Assembly (NCBI RefSeq): GCF_041146395.1
Contig: NC_090989.1
Coordinates: 224,286,843-224,350,842 of the forward strand
Source: Eulemur rufifrons
Lineage: Eukaryota; Chordata; Mammalia; Primates; Lemuridae
Reading direction: 5' to 3'
Length of the DNA: 64,000 bases
Under the pieces are notes generated by a model. That model was not told the origin of the DNA. It saw only the letters and a list, made by a program, of their open reading frames with translations, and searched no databases. A program made the translations under genes and the position numbers. Within the stretch, counting starts at the first letter, position 1, and each line of letters begins with the position of its first letter. Shown piece by piece: positions 32,501 to 44,312 of this stretch.

Positions 32501-33789
32501 AAAGGAACAGATTACTAGGCATAATAATCATCATAGAGAATGATTTAATGGAAGATAAAAACAAGGTGCTAAGAAAAGAGAGTAAAGTTATACAAAGATT
32601 GCATTCAGGAACAACTCCAATAATTTTGGGTGTAAAGGCCAGAATAGGATGAGGTATAGAGAGCTTCCTGAGAAGTATTTGATAATTTTGTCTGCAAAGA
32701 TACTATAAGCATAAAGATATGTGTGTTTACATGTATAAATGTGTGTCCACAGTGAAAACAGTGCTGTACTTTAGTCGTGGGGGTGGCTGGTGGAGGGAGG
32801 TAGTGTGTTTTCAGAAATTGCTTCATTTGTCTGATGTTTCCTAGACCAAAGACCAATAAGGGCTCTCGGGCAATCGAATTCAGAATCTTTGGTCTTTCAC
32901 ATTTAGAATCATTTCCTTCCAGATTCTTGGAAAAGCTCCATTTGAACTTCAGGTATCTAGATCTATTCTGAAGATGCCTTGCAGAACATATGCTGGAAGG
33001 ACCTTCTGCCAGGGTGCAATAGTCTTCAGCTGGAGTTCATTGAGCTTTGACAATTGAAGTTAATGTTTACTTCTTCGTGGACCTGTGGAAAGAAAATATA
33101 ATGACATCAGGTGGTTACCTAGGGAGAGAGGTAGAGCTCAGGAGACCCGGTCTCCCATCTCAACTCGCCACACAGAGCTAGTGTTGGTATTGGGTGATGT
33201 TAAAACACCTAAACTTTTTATCCTCTTTAACGGGGACCATGAGAGGGCAGGGATGTGACAATACTCAGACTTCTCTCTGGCAAAGGCTCAGAAACAGGAG
33301 CAGTTGGTTCTTTTCAATGGGGAACAACCAGGTGCTTATTAATATTTTGGCCAATTTGATAAAGCATTAAAGCCCTGGGAATATGCTATCCCTGTTTCCA
33401 CGGCATCTAGTCTATTACCAGTCAGCAGCCAGAAAGGCTCTCTGGGCTCTAGGTAAACACGTGAAGTTTATATAGTGTGGTTAAGTGTGGTTCCTGTGCT
33501 TCTGGAACCCACCCAAAGTGGTATGCTTTGCTGTATTGACAGCACAGGGGAATACAGAACAAAAACAGATTGACACCTCTGAAAGCAAGTGTGAGCGCAT
33601 TTGTATGCAGGGGTTCCGGTGAAATCAAACAAATTGGTAAATTTGGCCTAGGGCACAAGACATTTCCCACTGCACTACGGTCACTACGGTCAAACACAGG
33701 GTTAGAAAAGATGAAATGGTGGCTGCAGAGTCAGAGTTTCTCCAGCCCTCTATGCCGTTCATCCATGTTCATCATCATAAATGGGCAAG
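32501..33789. other. Intronic stretch with no assigned feature
   Basis: Unique-looking DNA. 33672-33691 has the small direct repeat 'cactacggtcactacggt'. No exon is supported. Confidence 0.4.
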
Positions 33790-34145
33790 TACAGTCAGTC
33801 ATCCGTGGGCTCTGCATCCATGGATTCAACCAAAGGCTGGTCAACAATATTCAGACAGAAATGTATGTTTGCATCTGTATTGAACATGTACAGACTTTTT
33901 TTTCTTTTAATTATTCCCTATACAGTATAGTATAACAATATTAATATTACATAGCATTTACATTGTATTATTACAAATAATCTAGAGATGATTTAAAGTA
34001 TACATATGGGAGGATGCACATACATACAGGAGGATGCACATACAGGAAGATGCAAATACTACACCATTTTTATATCAGGGGCTTGAGCATCTGTGGATTT
34101 TGATATCTGAAACCAATCCCCCACAGACACCCAGGGACAACTGTA
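33790..34145. mobile_element. Tigger-type (MER2-like) mariner element with TA duplication
   Basis: Begins 'TA CAGTCAGTCATCCGTGG' and ends '...CCCAGGGACAACTG TA'. TA at 33790-33791 and 34144-34145 is the target duplication of the Tc1/mariner class. Inside are 'gcatccatggattcaacc', 'tacatagcatttacattgta' and 'gagcatctgtggattttg', the order of MER2. A 16-bp unit is triplicated at 34009-34059. Confidence 0.9.
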
Positions 34146-34560
34146 TAATAAGGAAAAATAAAAAATGTTACCCACATTTCTACCACCTATAAATTATAGC
34201 TATTAACATTTAGATGAATATCCTTTTTTACAAAAATGAGATCATATTGTACATACTACTTTATAATGTTTTTCAATTTAAAAATATGAACAACTCTGTA
34301 TATAAATCAATGTAGAGCTACATCATAATTTATATAGGCTGTTGAAAATTCTCTTAATTGGATTCTATGATGATTTATTGACTTATTAGGCATTAAGATA
34401 GCCTCCAATTTTTCACAATAGTGTATACAGATTAATGGAGTGGTCTTATATATACATCTTTCTATGCTAGTGCAAATGCTTCCTTACAAATTTCTAATAG
34501 TAGAATTGTTTGATCAAAGGAAAGAAACATTTTTTGAGCTTTTGATTGCCAAATCGACTC
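34146..34560 (-). mobile_element. Old L1 fragment (L1M-type)
   Basis: 'tttctaccacctataaatta', 'ttcaatttaaaaatatgaac', 'attctcttaattggattct' and 'tttctaatagtagaattgtt' follow the complement of an old L1 3' region. Confidence 0.65.
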
Positions 34561-35819
34561 CCAGAAAATTTATACCTATTTGCACACCCACCAGTGGCAC
34601 TAAGAATACCCCTTTCCCCACATTTACACCCCCTCTGAATTTTATCATTCTTTTAAATCTTTATTTGCCATTCTTGACCCCTTTTCCGAAATGCCTCTAA
34701 CCTCTTCCTGTTTAGCTTCTCTCCTACGTCGCTGAGTGACCTCTGAAGTCATTCTTAAGGGATTAAAATAGTCATGCGTTTCTCCTTTTTTCTTTGCCTT
34801 ATATGTAACTACAGATGCTAATAACCTCTATCTTGTTCAATTTCTGCCTCTGTTCCTTGAATAGGTGAGATCGTGGTAAAAGTAGATTGTTCTAACAGCT
34901 TAGTTCTTTTCTTGATTTTGTTGTAAACTCTAGTTGCCAGACTTTAAACTGTGCTTTTTTCTTGGCTTTACAGATGTAATCCATTCTACACCCTCCTCTG
35001 AGTACCTAAACCCTAGCCCTTTTAAATAAAATGGCAAATGGAAAATCAGAATCCCTTTCTATCACAAAGTAAGATTCCAGATTCTATAACTCATTCTATG
35101 TGTTTTCACTTGGATAAGAGTAGAGAGTATAGACTTTCACACTTTTTTGGTATTCCTTTTCCTCTAGGATTGGTTTTTGGAGCTAGCATGAAACATTAGC
35201 ATCACTCTGCTCAGAAACCTCAAAAAGCTTCATGATTTCTCCTATCATTCTCATCACTCTAAGGAAAAAATTCAGTGTTCTCCTTTAATAGAGACCAAAA
35301 ATACTAATTGCTAAACCAGAGCTAGGTTAAGACATGCAGAACTGTAATCAACCCTACCCTCTTTCTCCTATCGTTTGTTAAATTAGCGGGCTTTTAAATC
35401 CTAGGCTGGTTAGTTTGATGGTTCATTCATTCATTCACTCCCTCCACCTACTGAGGGTTACTGTGCTCTAAGCGCTATGTGAGGCCCTAGAAATATAAAG
35501 ACAAGCGAGTCATGGGCCTTGCCTGCAAGTAGCAAGGAGATGAACCCAAAATTAAGAACTGGAAAAAGAAGGGAGTCTTCCCTTGCCTCTTAGCCCTCTG
35601 TGCTGGGTGGTGTGCCTTCAAAGTGTTCATCTTTGGGGTCACGCCACTGAGGATCGTAGCATTATCCAAAACATTTTTGGAAATCCTTTTAGAATTATTC
35701 TCAGGGACTGGAGTACATTTATTTTAAAAAACAAGCTCAGTGGTGTAAAACCTTTTATCTTTGAGGGAGAATCTACTTTATTACTTAAAAGGTTTCAAAA
35801 ATTATAGAAAATACAGATG
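34561..35819. other. Intronic stretch, mostly unassigned
   Basis: A weak L2-like piece may lie at about 35190-35275 ('ctctgctcagaaacctcaaa'). At 35430-35530, 'attcattcattcactccc' followed by 'taagcgctatgtgaggccc' resembles the start of family B. No exon is supported. Confidence 0.4.
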
Positions 35820-36045
35820 ATTATATGGCAAGTATCTAAGGGCCCACTGACCAGAATTGACAAATGTTAACGTTGTTGTCACTTTTGCTTTAGATATTTT
35901 TAAATTTTAAAAGGGAACATTGCAGATAAATGTGAAGTCCCCTTTGTTCTAATCTCTCTTCTGTTCCCTTAGAGGTAAGCACTGTCACAAACAGGTACTT
36001 TTGTTGTGTGTGTACACATATCTGTAAACAATATATCGTATAGCT
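35820..36045 (-). mobile_element. Old L1 fragment
   Basis: 'gacaaatgttaacgttgttg', 'cttttgctttagatattt', 'cattgcagataaatgtgaag' and 'cttagaggtaagcactgtc' follow the complement of an old L1. Confidence 0.55.
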
Positions 36046-37679
36046 TCTGGAAGGAGCCCAAGTCATTAGCATTCAAGCATGCCTAATAAATTGAGTAATA
36101 TTAGTTTGAGTTAAAGATAAGTTGTAACTGTAAATTAATAGAGCTGTGTTTTAGGCACCTCTTCAGGTAGCTCTGAAAGTAATTGCAAAGAGGAGTTCCA
36201 AAAGTGACTTCAGAAAGACAGCTTTATCAGAATAAATTGCATGGCACTACTCACATGAAATTATACAGGGCAACAGTTATTTAGATGTGTATATTCTGAT
36301 AATGTTTCCAATTACTCTTTCATGTTATATCACTTACTCATTTCCTGGAGTAGCCAGGGAATTTTTCAAAAAAAAAATTTTTTTTCTCGCTCAGATGAAC
36401 GTACCCACGATTTGCATTTGACCTGAGATAAGCAGTTAAGTTGATAACATGTTTATTTTTAAATACATGGTTTTAAAAGCACAGAATAGAAATTTCTTCT
36501 CATTGCCTGGAGACTCAATCAGGAGAAGTATGTAGATTAGCAAAAGTGGGTGTGGTATTTGCTTGACGGTCTTGATGTGGATATTTTTGTATTGGTTTGG
36601 CTGAAGGCTCAGGCTTGATTCTCCTGTTTGTTCAGGGAGGCATGGTCCCTCCGCTGCAGTGGGTAAAAATGCTTTTCCCCAAATCTCTGCCTTGCCTTGC
36701 CACCATACAGGACAATACTCTGCACACAGCAAGCACCTTTGGTGAAACTCTTTGAGTTCTTTGTACTCAGTTGGCTGCTTGCTGTGTAATGTGAACACTG
36801 GAGAAGCTGGGCTGTCAGGAAGTTACCCACCTGGAGTCCAGGGTTCACAAGGAAGGCAAACTGGAGTTCCCTAAGCGGCGCTAGTCTCCTGCAGTAATTT
36901 ACACTAGAGTTGCAATCTGCTTTCACTTATGCTCAGGCTCAAAGTCCACTGACAATGCAGCAGTCCCTTGTCCTGCTAGTTAACATAAATGTTGTTTCAA
37001 GACAGTGGTGGCCATCTGTTGTCTGTGAGAACAAGACTGTCACCCCGCCTTTGACATTCTGGCTGCTTTACCTTCTAATATCTTACTCTTTCCTTCCGAA
37101 TTACTACCTGTTCTCACAGGAATCCCTTTAGAAGGGGTATCCAGTTTACCTCCTGTATCCTGTTCCCTATCCAATAATTTCATTCAGATCAACAAGATTG
37201 TTTTTTTATTGCTTATGACTTTTTCCAGGCATTATGGAAGATTTAAAAAGCAAACAAACCGACAGTATCAGCCCTCAGAATTCAGCTGGAGTGAGCAGGT
37301 TAACATAAATGCAAAAGTTAGAGAACATGTGAGACTGTGTGTGGGGCTGGGGAGGGTTAAGGGAAGGAACTCAGAGGGGCAGAAATTTGTAGCCCTGAGG
37401 TTGGGGAAACACCTGCGAGGAGGTGAGGTGAGGCCAGGCCCTGAAGGGGAGGGAGGTGACTGACAGGTGAAACTGACATGGTGGGAAGAATAGCTAGCAG
37501 TGTGCAGAATGGATCAGAAGGGGCTCCACAGGAGGGTAAGGAAGGGCCAGTCATTTCCAGGTGAGGTGATGTGAAGGGATGAGGTCTGGGATTAGACCAG
37601 GGTAATTAGAATGGATAAAAGGGCCTGTTTCTGCAGACATTTTTAAAGGGAATCAGCTGGACTTGGGAAGCAACTAAAT
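36046..37679. other. Intronic stretch with no assigned feature
   Basis: Mixed unique DNA with an A10T8 tract at about 36368-36385. 37330-37640 is G- and purine-rich. The 120- and 105-codon minus frames at 36436-36926 have no recognisable domain. Confidence 0.4.
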
Positions 37680-38600
37680 ATTTATTCATTCACTCACTTT
37701 GTGTATATTGATTGTAGCCTACTGTGTGCCTGGCACTCCCCTAAGTGGTGGGGATAGAATCGTGAATAAGACAGACACGGTACTTGTTCTAAAAGAAGTA
37801 ATATTCCAATGGGGAGGCAATGAAGAAACAAACCAGTAAATAAACAAGGAAACATCAGATAAAATAAGTGCTATGTAGAGAATGTAAAAGGGCCATGTAG
37901 GGGGCAGGGATATTTTAGATAGGGTGGTCAAGGAAAGTATCCCTGAGAAGATAACCTCTGGGCCGAGACCAGACAGGGAAGTTTGGCAAGTGCACAGCGG
38001 GAGCAGGAGTGAGTTTGCTGTGTTGAGAAAAGCAAGAGCTAGTGTGTCTGGAGTAGAGTGAGTGGGAAGGGAAGTGAAGAGGAGAGTAGGCAAAGACAGA
38101 AAGGCCTTAGAGGCAGTGGAAAACATTTCAATGTTATTCTCAGTGCAGTGGAATGGTTTATGGAGCAGTGCATGATGTGATTGGATCTTGCATTTAAGAG
38201 ATCACTCTGACTGCCACACAGAGAAGCAAGGAGACCAGTTGGGAGGTAGTGTAGGGGGAAGATGATGGTGCCAGGACTAGAGAGCTAAGTCAAGAAGCAG
38301 AGAAGCAGGCAGCTCTGGGATATATTTTGGAGCTGGGACTGATGGATTAGATGTGGGATGGGGATAGTGAGAGAACAAGGGAGATCAAGAGGTCTTCGTA
38401 GTTTGAGTTATGGGTAGATATTGATGCTTTGGAGAAATTGAAAAGACTGGAGGAGGAGCAGACTTTTAGGGTGAATCAAGTGTTTAACTGGGGACAGATG
38501 AAGTCTAAGATGCATATTAGACATTCACATGGAATTACCTACTATGCAGTTTTATTTAGGAATCTGAGACTCAGAGGAACGCTTAGGGCTGGATATTTAA
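37680..38600 (+). repeat. Ancient purine-rich interspersed repeat, long copy (family B)
   Basis: 'tattcattcactcactttg', 'ctactgtgtgcctggcac', 'gtgaataagacagacac', 'gatagggtggtcaaggaaag', 'aagagatcactctgactgc', 'gagaccagttgggaggtag' and 'gattagatgtgggatgggg' occur in the order of a long, well-spread mammalian repeat that I recognise but cannot name safely. This is the longest copy in the window. Confidence 0.6.
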
Positions 38601-38619
38601 ATTAGCAAGTCACTACCAT

Positions 38620-39300
38620 ATAGATATTTTAAAATAAAAAGGAAAAAATATTGAAATGATCTTGATAAACTTTTTAGCAGCCACAAAGCTATATGTATAG
38701 TATGATACCATTTTTATTAAAAAATAAATATGTGCATATCCCTCTATAGAGATGAATAGATCAATACATATGACAGGGAGAGGATCAGAAGGACATATGT
38801 CAACATGTCATGATGATGACTGGGCATGGTGGCTCACGCCTGTAATCCTAGCACTCTGGGAGGCCAAGGCGGGAGGATTGGATGAGCTCAGGGGTTTGAG
38901 ACCAGCCTGAGCAAGAGTGAGATCCCCATCTCTACTAAAAATAGAAAAAATTAGCTGGACAGCTAAAAATATATGTCAAAAAAATTAGCCGGGCATGGTG
39001 GGGCACACCTGTAGTCCCAGCTACCCGGGAGGCTGAGGCAACAGGATAGCTTGAGCCCAGGAGTTGGAGGTTGCTGTGAGCTAGGCTGACGCCACGGCAC
39101 TTGCCCAGACAGCAGAGTGAGACTCTGTCTGTCTAAAAAAAAGAAAAAAAATATGTCAGGAGTGTTATCCCTAGGTAATAGGATTATTGATGATTTTTGT
39201 GTACTTGTGTTTGGGGATGTGGATGTATGTGTGTGTATTTTCCAAGTTTTCATCAAAGAGTGCTTTGTAATTGGAAAAAGTAGCTTGTATAAAAGAAATA
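38620..39300 (+). mobile_element. Old L1 3' end split by an Alu
   Basis: 'gcagccacaaagctatatg', 'tatagtatgataccattttt' before 38818 and 'gttatccctaggtaatagg', 'attattgatgatttttgtgt', 'cagcttgtataaaag'-like after 39160 are consecutive parts of an old L1 3' end. The Alu 38819-39150 sits between them. Confidence 0.7.
38819..39150 (+). mobile_element. Alu SINE with strepsirrhine-type duplicated linker, nested in an L1
   Basis: 'ggcatggtggctcacgcctg', 'gcactctgggaggccaagg', 'gaaaaaattagctggacag', then an extra 'taaaaatatatgtcaaaa' and a second 'attagccgggcatggtgg', then 'gaggctgacgccacggcac'-like sequence. The doubled linker is a feature of lemur/galago Alus. Confidence 0.93.
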
Positions 39301-39739
39301 ACACTAAGATTTCCATTCTGGGCAAATGAGATAAAGATGGTGCCAATGAAAAATTACGAAAATTGAGAATTAGGGTTAGTTTAGGGAGGATGATTCTGTA
39401 CTCCTCTTGCAGAGTTTTTGTTTAAGAGGATGTGGTAGACTGTACATTTACATATATTTACCATCCCTCCCTGTAGGAGGATTTTACTTTTCACCTTGTT
39501 GGAAGTGATGTGGTCCCTTGGAGGTGCGGGGCCAGCCTGGGCTTTGTTGTATTTTCTTTTCCCTTATTTAAATAGTCAGCAGTATTTCACAGGGAGGCTG
39601 GTTTGTCCATCTGCATCCTGGAGGAAAGACAATTCAAGCAGAGCCAGAGTTGCCCTCTGAAGGTCTTTGTTTTTATAAATCACTAAGATTTTTGTATTGT
39701 TTATCACAGCATAACTTAGCCTATCTGGGCTAATACAGA
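39301..39739. other. Intronic stretch with no assigned feature
   Basis: Unique-looking DNA, possibly with a decayed LTR-like tail near 39420-39720. Confidence 0.35.
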
Positions 39740-40260
39740 TGAACATAAAATACAGAACATTTCTATTGGGCAGCTTGAGCTATGGGGCTTGGGGCTTGAA
39801 TGATAGGTCAGGATGGAAAATATGATTAGGAAGTCATCGATGAGGTAGGGATGGGGACTGAAGAATGGACAAATTTCAAAGTGGGAAAGTATAGTGGGAA
39901 GAGAAGAGGAATGGGTTTGGAGAAGAATCGCTGCCAATCTGTACAAGAAAGAAGAGCTACAAAATGAGAAGAGGGGAATTTGGCCAAGATATGGCAGACT
40001 GCCGTGGTATTTGAAAAGGGAGCTAACAGGCCAGTTACAATGGTCACATGCCAAATTATGAGGGCAAAGAGAACCACCATTGGATTTGCCTTGAAGGTGG
40101 TCATTGAAAACCTCTGAAACAGCAGTTTTAGTGGAGCTGTGGGGAAGGAAGTCATATTTCACAGGGTCACGGAGGGAGTCAGTGCAGCGGAAAGAGAGGA
40201 AGCTGGTGGACACCACTCCTTTAAAAAAATTGGATGAGGCAGAAGAGAAGTAGGACAACG
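39740..40260 (+). repeat. Ancient interspersed repeat, probably 3' part of family B
   Basis: 'accaccattggatttgcc' followed by 'gaaggtggtcattgaaaacc', 'cagcagttttagtggagct' and 'ggatgaggcagaag' fit the later part of the family B consensus. The 180-codon minus frame here is antisense to the repeat and is not supported as a gene. Confidence 0.5.
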
Positions 40261-40675
40261 GTACCAGAAGGCTCCTACAAAGTTGGGACTTTTATACAGA
40301 TATGACACACACTGCTGCAGAAAGACGCTCTGATCTTGGAGAGGAAGAGTGCTTTCTTCCCACAATAACTTACAAATGGGTAAAGTTCTTTGGGTTACAT
40401 TATGCTGTCTAATGTTTAACAAATTTTGCTTTGCACCGCCATTAAGACTTCTAGCAATAAGTAAAATACTCTATTTATATACTATATAAATAGATTATTA
40501 CTAGGTACATAGGAGATTTTGAAACTCTGATGTCACTGTTGTATGTTGTTATCCTTCAGAACATGATTATCCTTTTGATTTTATTATCTTTAAATTTTTC
40601 TTCATATGTTTGAAGTAGAAAAATTATAGCAAAGGGCATATTTATAATTATATTTTGTTGCTCAACAAACCACCC
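40261..40675. other. Intronic stretch with no assigned feature
   Basis: AT-rich unique DNA. Confidence 0.35.
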
Positions 40676-41090
40676 ATTGTGGTTTGAGTTGTGTCCCCCT
40701 CAAAAGATTCTTAATGTGAATGTGATCTTTTTGGAAATAGGCTCTTTGCAGATGTAAACAAGGTAAAATGAGGTCGTAGTGGATTAGAGTAAGCCCTAAA
40801 TCTAATCACTAGTACCCTTATAAGAAGAGACACAGGGACAGCCATGTGAAAGCAGAGGCAGAGGTTGGAGGTATGCTGCTACCTGCCAAGGGATGTCAAG
40901 GACTTCCAGCAACCATCAGAAGCTAGAAGAGGCAAGGTGGTATTCTTCCCTAGCACCTTCAGTGGGGAGCATGGCCCTGCTGGCTCTTTGATTACAGACT
41001 TCTAGCCTCCAGAACCGTGAGAGAATAGATTTCTGTTGCTTTAGTCCATCTAGTTTATGGAAGTTTGCTATACCAGACCTAAGACACTAA
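40676..41090 (+). mobile_element. MLT1-type LTR (ERVL-MaLR)
   Basis: 'ggtttgagttgtgtccccct', 'ggaaataggctctttgcag', 'cccttataagaagagacac', 'agccatgtgaaagcagaggc', 'agcaaccatcagaagctag', 'cttctagcctccagaaccg' and 'agacctaagacactaat' follow the MLT1 order from start to end. Confidence 0.88.
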
Positions 41091-41099
41091 TAAACCATC

Positions 41100-41580
41100 T
41101 CAAAATTTGGTGACTTAAAACAACAGCAATTATCATTTCTCATGATTCTGTGGGTTGGCAGTTTGGGTTGGGCTCAGCTGGAAGTTCTTCTGCTGGTCTT
41201 CCTGTGGTCATTGATATGGCTGCAATTACCTGGTAACTCAAGTGAAGCTGTGGGGTCTAAGATGGCCTCACATACAAGTCCAGGGCCCCGGTGGTGACTG
41301 TCGGTTTGAGCCTTTCCCTCTTCCATTGGCCTCCCATTGTTCAGTTGCCTAGCTGGTCTTCTTTACATCCTTACATGGTGGAAGGAACATTCTAAGAGGA
41401 TGACAGTGGAAGCTGCAAGTCTTCTTGAGCTTTAAGTCAGGAACTCTACAATGTCACTTTAACCACAGTCATTAGTTAAAGCAAGTCAGTAAGGCAATCC
41501 AGCTTCAAGAGGTAGGGAAATAGACTCAACCTCTTGATGGAAACAGCTGCAAAATATTTGGCCATTTTAATCTACCACAG
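41100..41580 (-). repeat. Ancient LTR/MER-type repeat (family A)
   Basis: 'aatttggtgacttaaaacaa', 'gattctgtgggttggcag', 'ctaagatggcctcacatac', 'atggtggaaggaac' and 'aaagcaagtcagtaaggc' follow a common old repeat read from its complement. Confidence 0.55.
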
Positions 41581-42256
41581 CACTTAACAAAGAAAATAAT
41601 CCTATCTCGTTTCAAACTTCAGAATGTTTAAGCAGAAGGTCTTGACATTCCCAACTTGTATCACAGTACCCATTTTACTGGCAGAGAAACTGAGAACAGA
41701 TTAAATTGATGCCTTCAAAGATACCAAGTGAGTCATGCTTTGTGAAAACATTTTAGCTCATGAAAGACAACTATAAGTCTGGAAGAGGTAAACACAGTCC
41801 TGCCTGGGGGCAAGTGAATAAACTTAACTTCTTGGATTTCTCTTGAATCCCATAATTACATTGATGGAGCCCAGACTGCAGAGCTGTCTGACCCAGAGAT
41901 GAAGCAGCATTTTGAGGGTATCAGAGAGAGAAGGTACCTGAAAGTTGACATATGTCATTCAAAGGTGGAGGATGTGAGGCTAAATTAAATGACTAAGGAA
42001 AGAGTCACTAAGCTCTTTCTTTTTAAGAGTTCCCAAATGAACTTAGAAATTCAATGGCTGCCGCTGTCCAGTGTAAGTCCTGGAATGGGAAGAATTAAAA
42101 ATGAGTAGAAGAAGAAGATGGAGCAGGAAGACGGAGAGACTAACACATCAGGAAGATCTGTGCTGTGGGCAGTCTTGGATCACCCCTGTATCAGTTAGGA
42201 TTGCTTTTCGCTGCTGCAAGTAACAGACAATCAAACTAGTCAGTGACTTAAACAAA
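41581..42256. other. Intronic stretch, mostly unassigned
   Basis: A MIR-like piece may lie at about 41665-41730 ('cccattttactggcagagaa'). At 42185-42256, 'tcagttaggattgcttttcg' and 'agtcagtgacttaaacaaa' resemble the end of an old repeat cut by an Alu fragment. Confidence 0.4.
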
Positions 42257-42284
42257 TTACAGGTGTGAGCCACTGTGCCTGGCT
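42257..42284 (-). mobile_element. Very short Alu fragment
   Basis: 'acaggtgtgagccactgtgc' followed by 'ctggct' is the Alu 5' end read from its complement, with no other Alu sequence next to it. Confidence 0.65.
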
Positions 42285-42440
42285 TACTTTGCTCCTTTTA
42301 AAGAAGCTTTTCTAGAAGCTCACGTAATGACATTTGTTTATATTTTTCATTGTTCAAAACTGTGTTACATCCATCTACAAGGGAGGTTGCAAATGTACTT
42401 TTTATTAATCCAGCACATCGTTGCCCTCAACAAAACTAGG

Positions 42441-42602
42441 GCTGAGTTAGAATGAAAGGGGGCTAATGGATGTTGCTAGTCGTTTCTGCACAATCCCCAA
42501 CAATTGCTGTGGGTATAGGTTAGCTGAGTTAGAATGAAGGGGCCAATGGATATTGCTAGTCCTGTCTGCACAATTCCCAACAATTGCTTTGGGTATAGAT
42601 TA
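42441..42602. repeat. 82-bp tandem duplication (2 copies)
   Basis: GCTGAGTTAGAATGAA at 42441 and again at 42523 begin two units, about 90 percent alike, that both end in 'gggtatag.tta'. The unit is 82 bases in copy 1 and about 80 in copy 2. Confidence 0.92.
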
Positions 42603-42729
42603 GTGACAGAACTTCCACTATGAATGACATCCTGGCACCTGCACCCCACTAACACCCGTAGTAGATTCAAACTTATCTAATTCCAGGACCCTGGCCTAAT
42701 GAAGGGGAATATTGAGGCTCACAGGTCCA

Positions 42730-43060
42730 GTATTAATCAAGGTAAACTGTTAGAACAAATAATCCCAAAATCTTAGTGAATTAACCCAACAAAAACTTAT
42801 TTCATGTCTATATCACCATCTAATGCAGGTCAGGTGGTTCTCCTCCAAGCAGTGACTCAGGGACCCACGCTGCTTCCATCTTATGGCTCTGCCATCTTGT
42901 GACTTTCAAGTTTTTTTGGCATCATTCGGCCAGTGGCCAGGAAGAAGAGAGAGTGAAAGATCGTGCATCCAATTCTTAAATACGTCCACTCAGCAGTGGT
43001 ACACGTGGCTTCCACTCACACTTTATTGGTGAGGACTGCTCACAAGAGCCATTGATAGGC
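42730..43060 (-). repeat. Ancient LTR/MER-type repeat (family A)
   Basis: 'gaacaaataatcccaaaatc', 'ttagtgaattaacccaac', 'aaaacttatttcatgtc', 'cagtgactcagggaccc' and 'gtggcttccactcacacttt' follow an old repeat read from its complement. Confidence 0.55.
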
Positions 43061-43904
43061 AAGGAGGGTTGGGGAAGATCATTCTTACTTGACAGCACTT
43101 CCAGCAACAACGCTTCCCTGTGAAAGGGGAGCATGAGTCTTTGGGGTTCTGTGCCTCTAGGGCCCAGTCACAAAGAAGGAGCCATTAGCAAAATGTTCGA
43201 TAAATATAGTATAGACCTGGTTTGGTTTGCTGTGGGCAGATAGATTAAAAACTGGGTTTAAGTTACAGGAATCTGTGTGTGTGGGCTACAAGGGAAGTAA
43301 AAGCCAAAAAAGTACAGCTGAAGCACCTGAGAGTCTAGGAGGAGACAGGAAGAATACACGGTGTCATTGTCCCATAAGTCAAGGTGGCTGATGGTAGGAA
43401 AAATCTAATCCAGGACACCAGAAGTGTCGCATGCAATTGGGCACTTCCTAGAAATCCCACAAATTGATAAGGAGCCAGGTTGCTCAGCCAGTTTTTTTTT
43501 TTTTTTTTTTTAGAACAACCAATTTTAAAATAATTTAGGAAAAACCATAAGATCGAGATATTTTTAACAGCTTCTGAGGGATTAATTTAGAATTCGTATT
43601 TTATTTGAGAGGAAACAAGATGTTTCTGATATGACAAAGTATTCTAAGATGTTCACCCCCACGGAGGGATGACTGTGTCATACTCCACCTCTCCTCGGTG
43701 GGAGGAGGAATTAGAGCAGAAGCTAAGTCATTTCACTTTCCATGACTCTCGGTTTGTGGACTCTTTGTTTTATTCGCCTTTTGATCATTTAGTAATCTGT
43801 GGAATCTGTGTTCCTTGTTGGTGTTAGCAGTTGTAGTAATAGGAATAACAACTCCCAGAGCCTTTGCTGAGAGAAAACAGTGTAGAACTTTGAGGTGGAG
43901 TTTT
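43061..43904. other. Intronic stretch with no assigned gene; poly(T) tract
   Basis: A run of about 19 T lies at 43493-43511, possibly the tail of a lost retrotransposed piece. Nothing recognisable follows it. Confidence 0.4.
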
Positions 43905-44070
43905 GGGAGACAGACAAGTCGATTCTCATCTCACTTCCAGATTCTCAGTGCGGGATCTTTTGCAAGTTCTTTAACTTCCCTGAGTCTTAGTTTTCTCATC
44001 TGTAAAACAGGAACACTAATAATACCAGCATAACAGGATCAAATGAAATAATAAGTGTGAAAACACTACA
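43905..44070 (+). repeat. MIR SINE, partial
   Basis: 'ttgcaagttctttaacttcc', 'ctgagtcttagttttctcat' and 'ctgtaaaacaggaacact' follow the MIR core in sense. A tail piece ('cacctggcacagggttcc') may lie at 44153-44190. Confidence 0.75.
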
Positions 44071-44312
44071 CAAATCAAAAAGCACTGAACACACCTGACA
44101 AGTGGGAACAAATACCGTATTCCTGTCATTATTCAGTGAAGTAACATGTAATACACCTGGCACAGGGTTCCATACTTGGTAGATGCTCAAAAAAGAAAAT
44201 AAAAAGTTAATGCAAAGTAAAACAAACTGGAAATGAGAGATGGAGAAATGTTAAAACAACAGCTACCACAACAATGTAAAAGTAAGATTTCAGCTCATTT
44301 ACAAACACAATA

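Noticed and set aside
36368..36385. A10T8 palindromic tract
   Set aside because: Simple AT sequence with no further context; not given weight.
39716..40258. 180-codon minus-strand frame, the longest outside the L1
   Set aside because: It is antisense to an old repeat copy. Its Ser/Pro/Phe-rich content follows from the purine-rich + strand.
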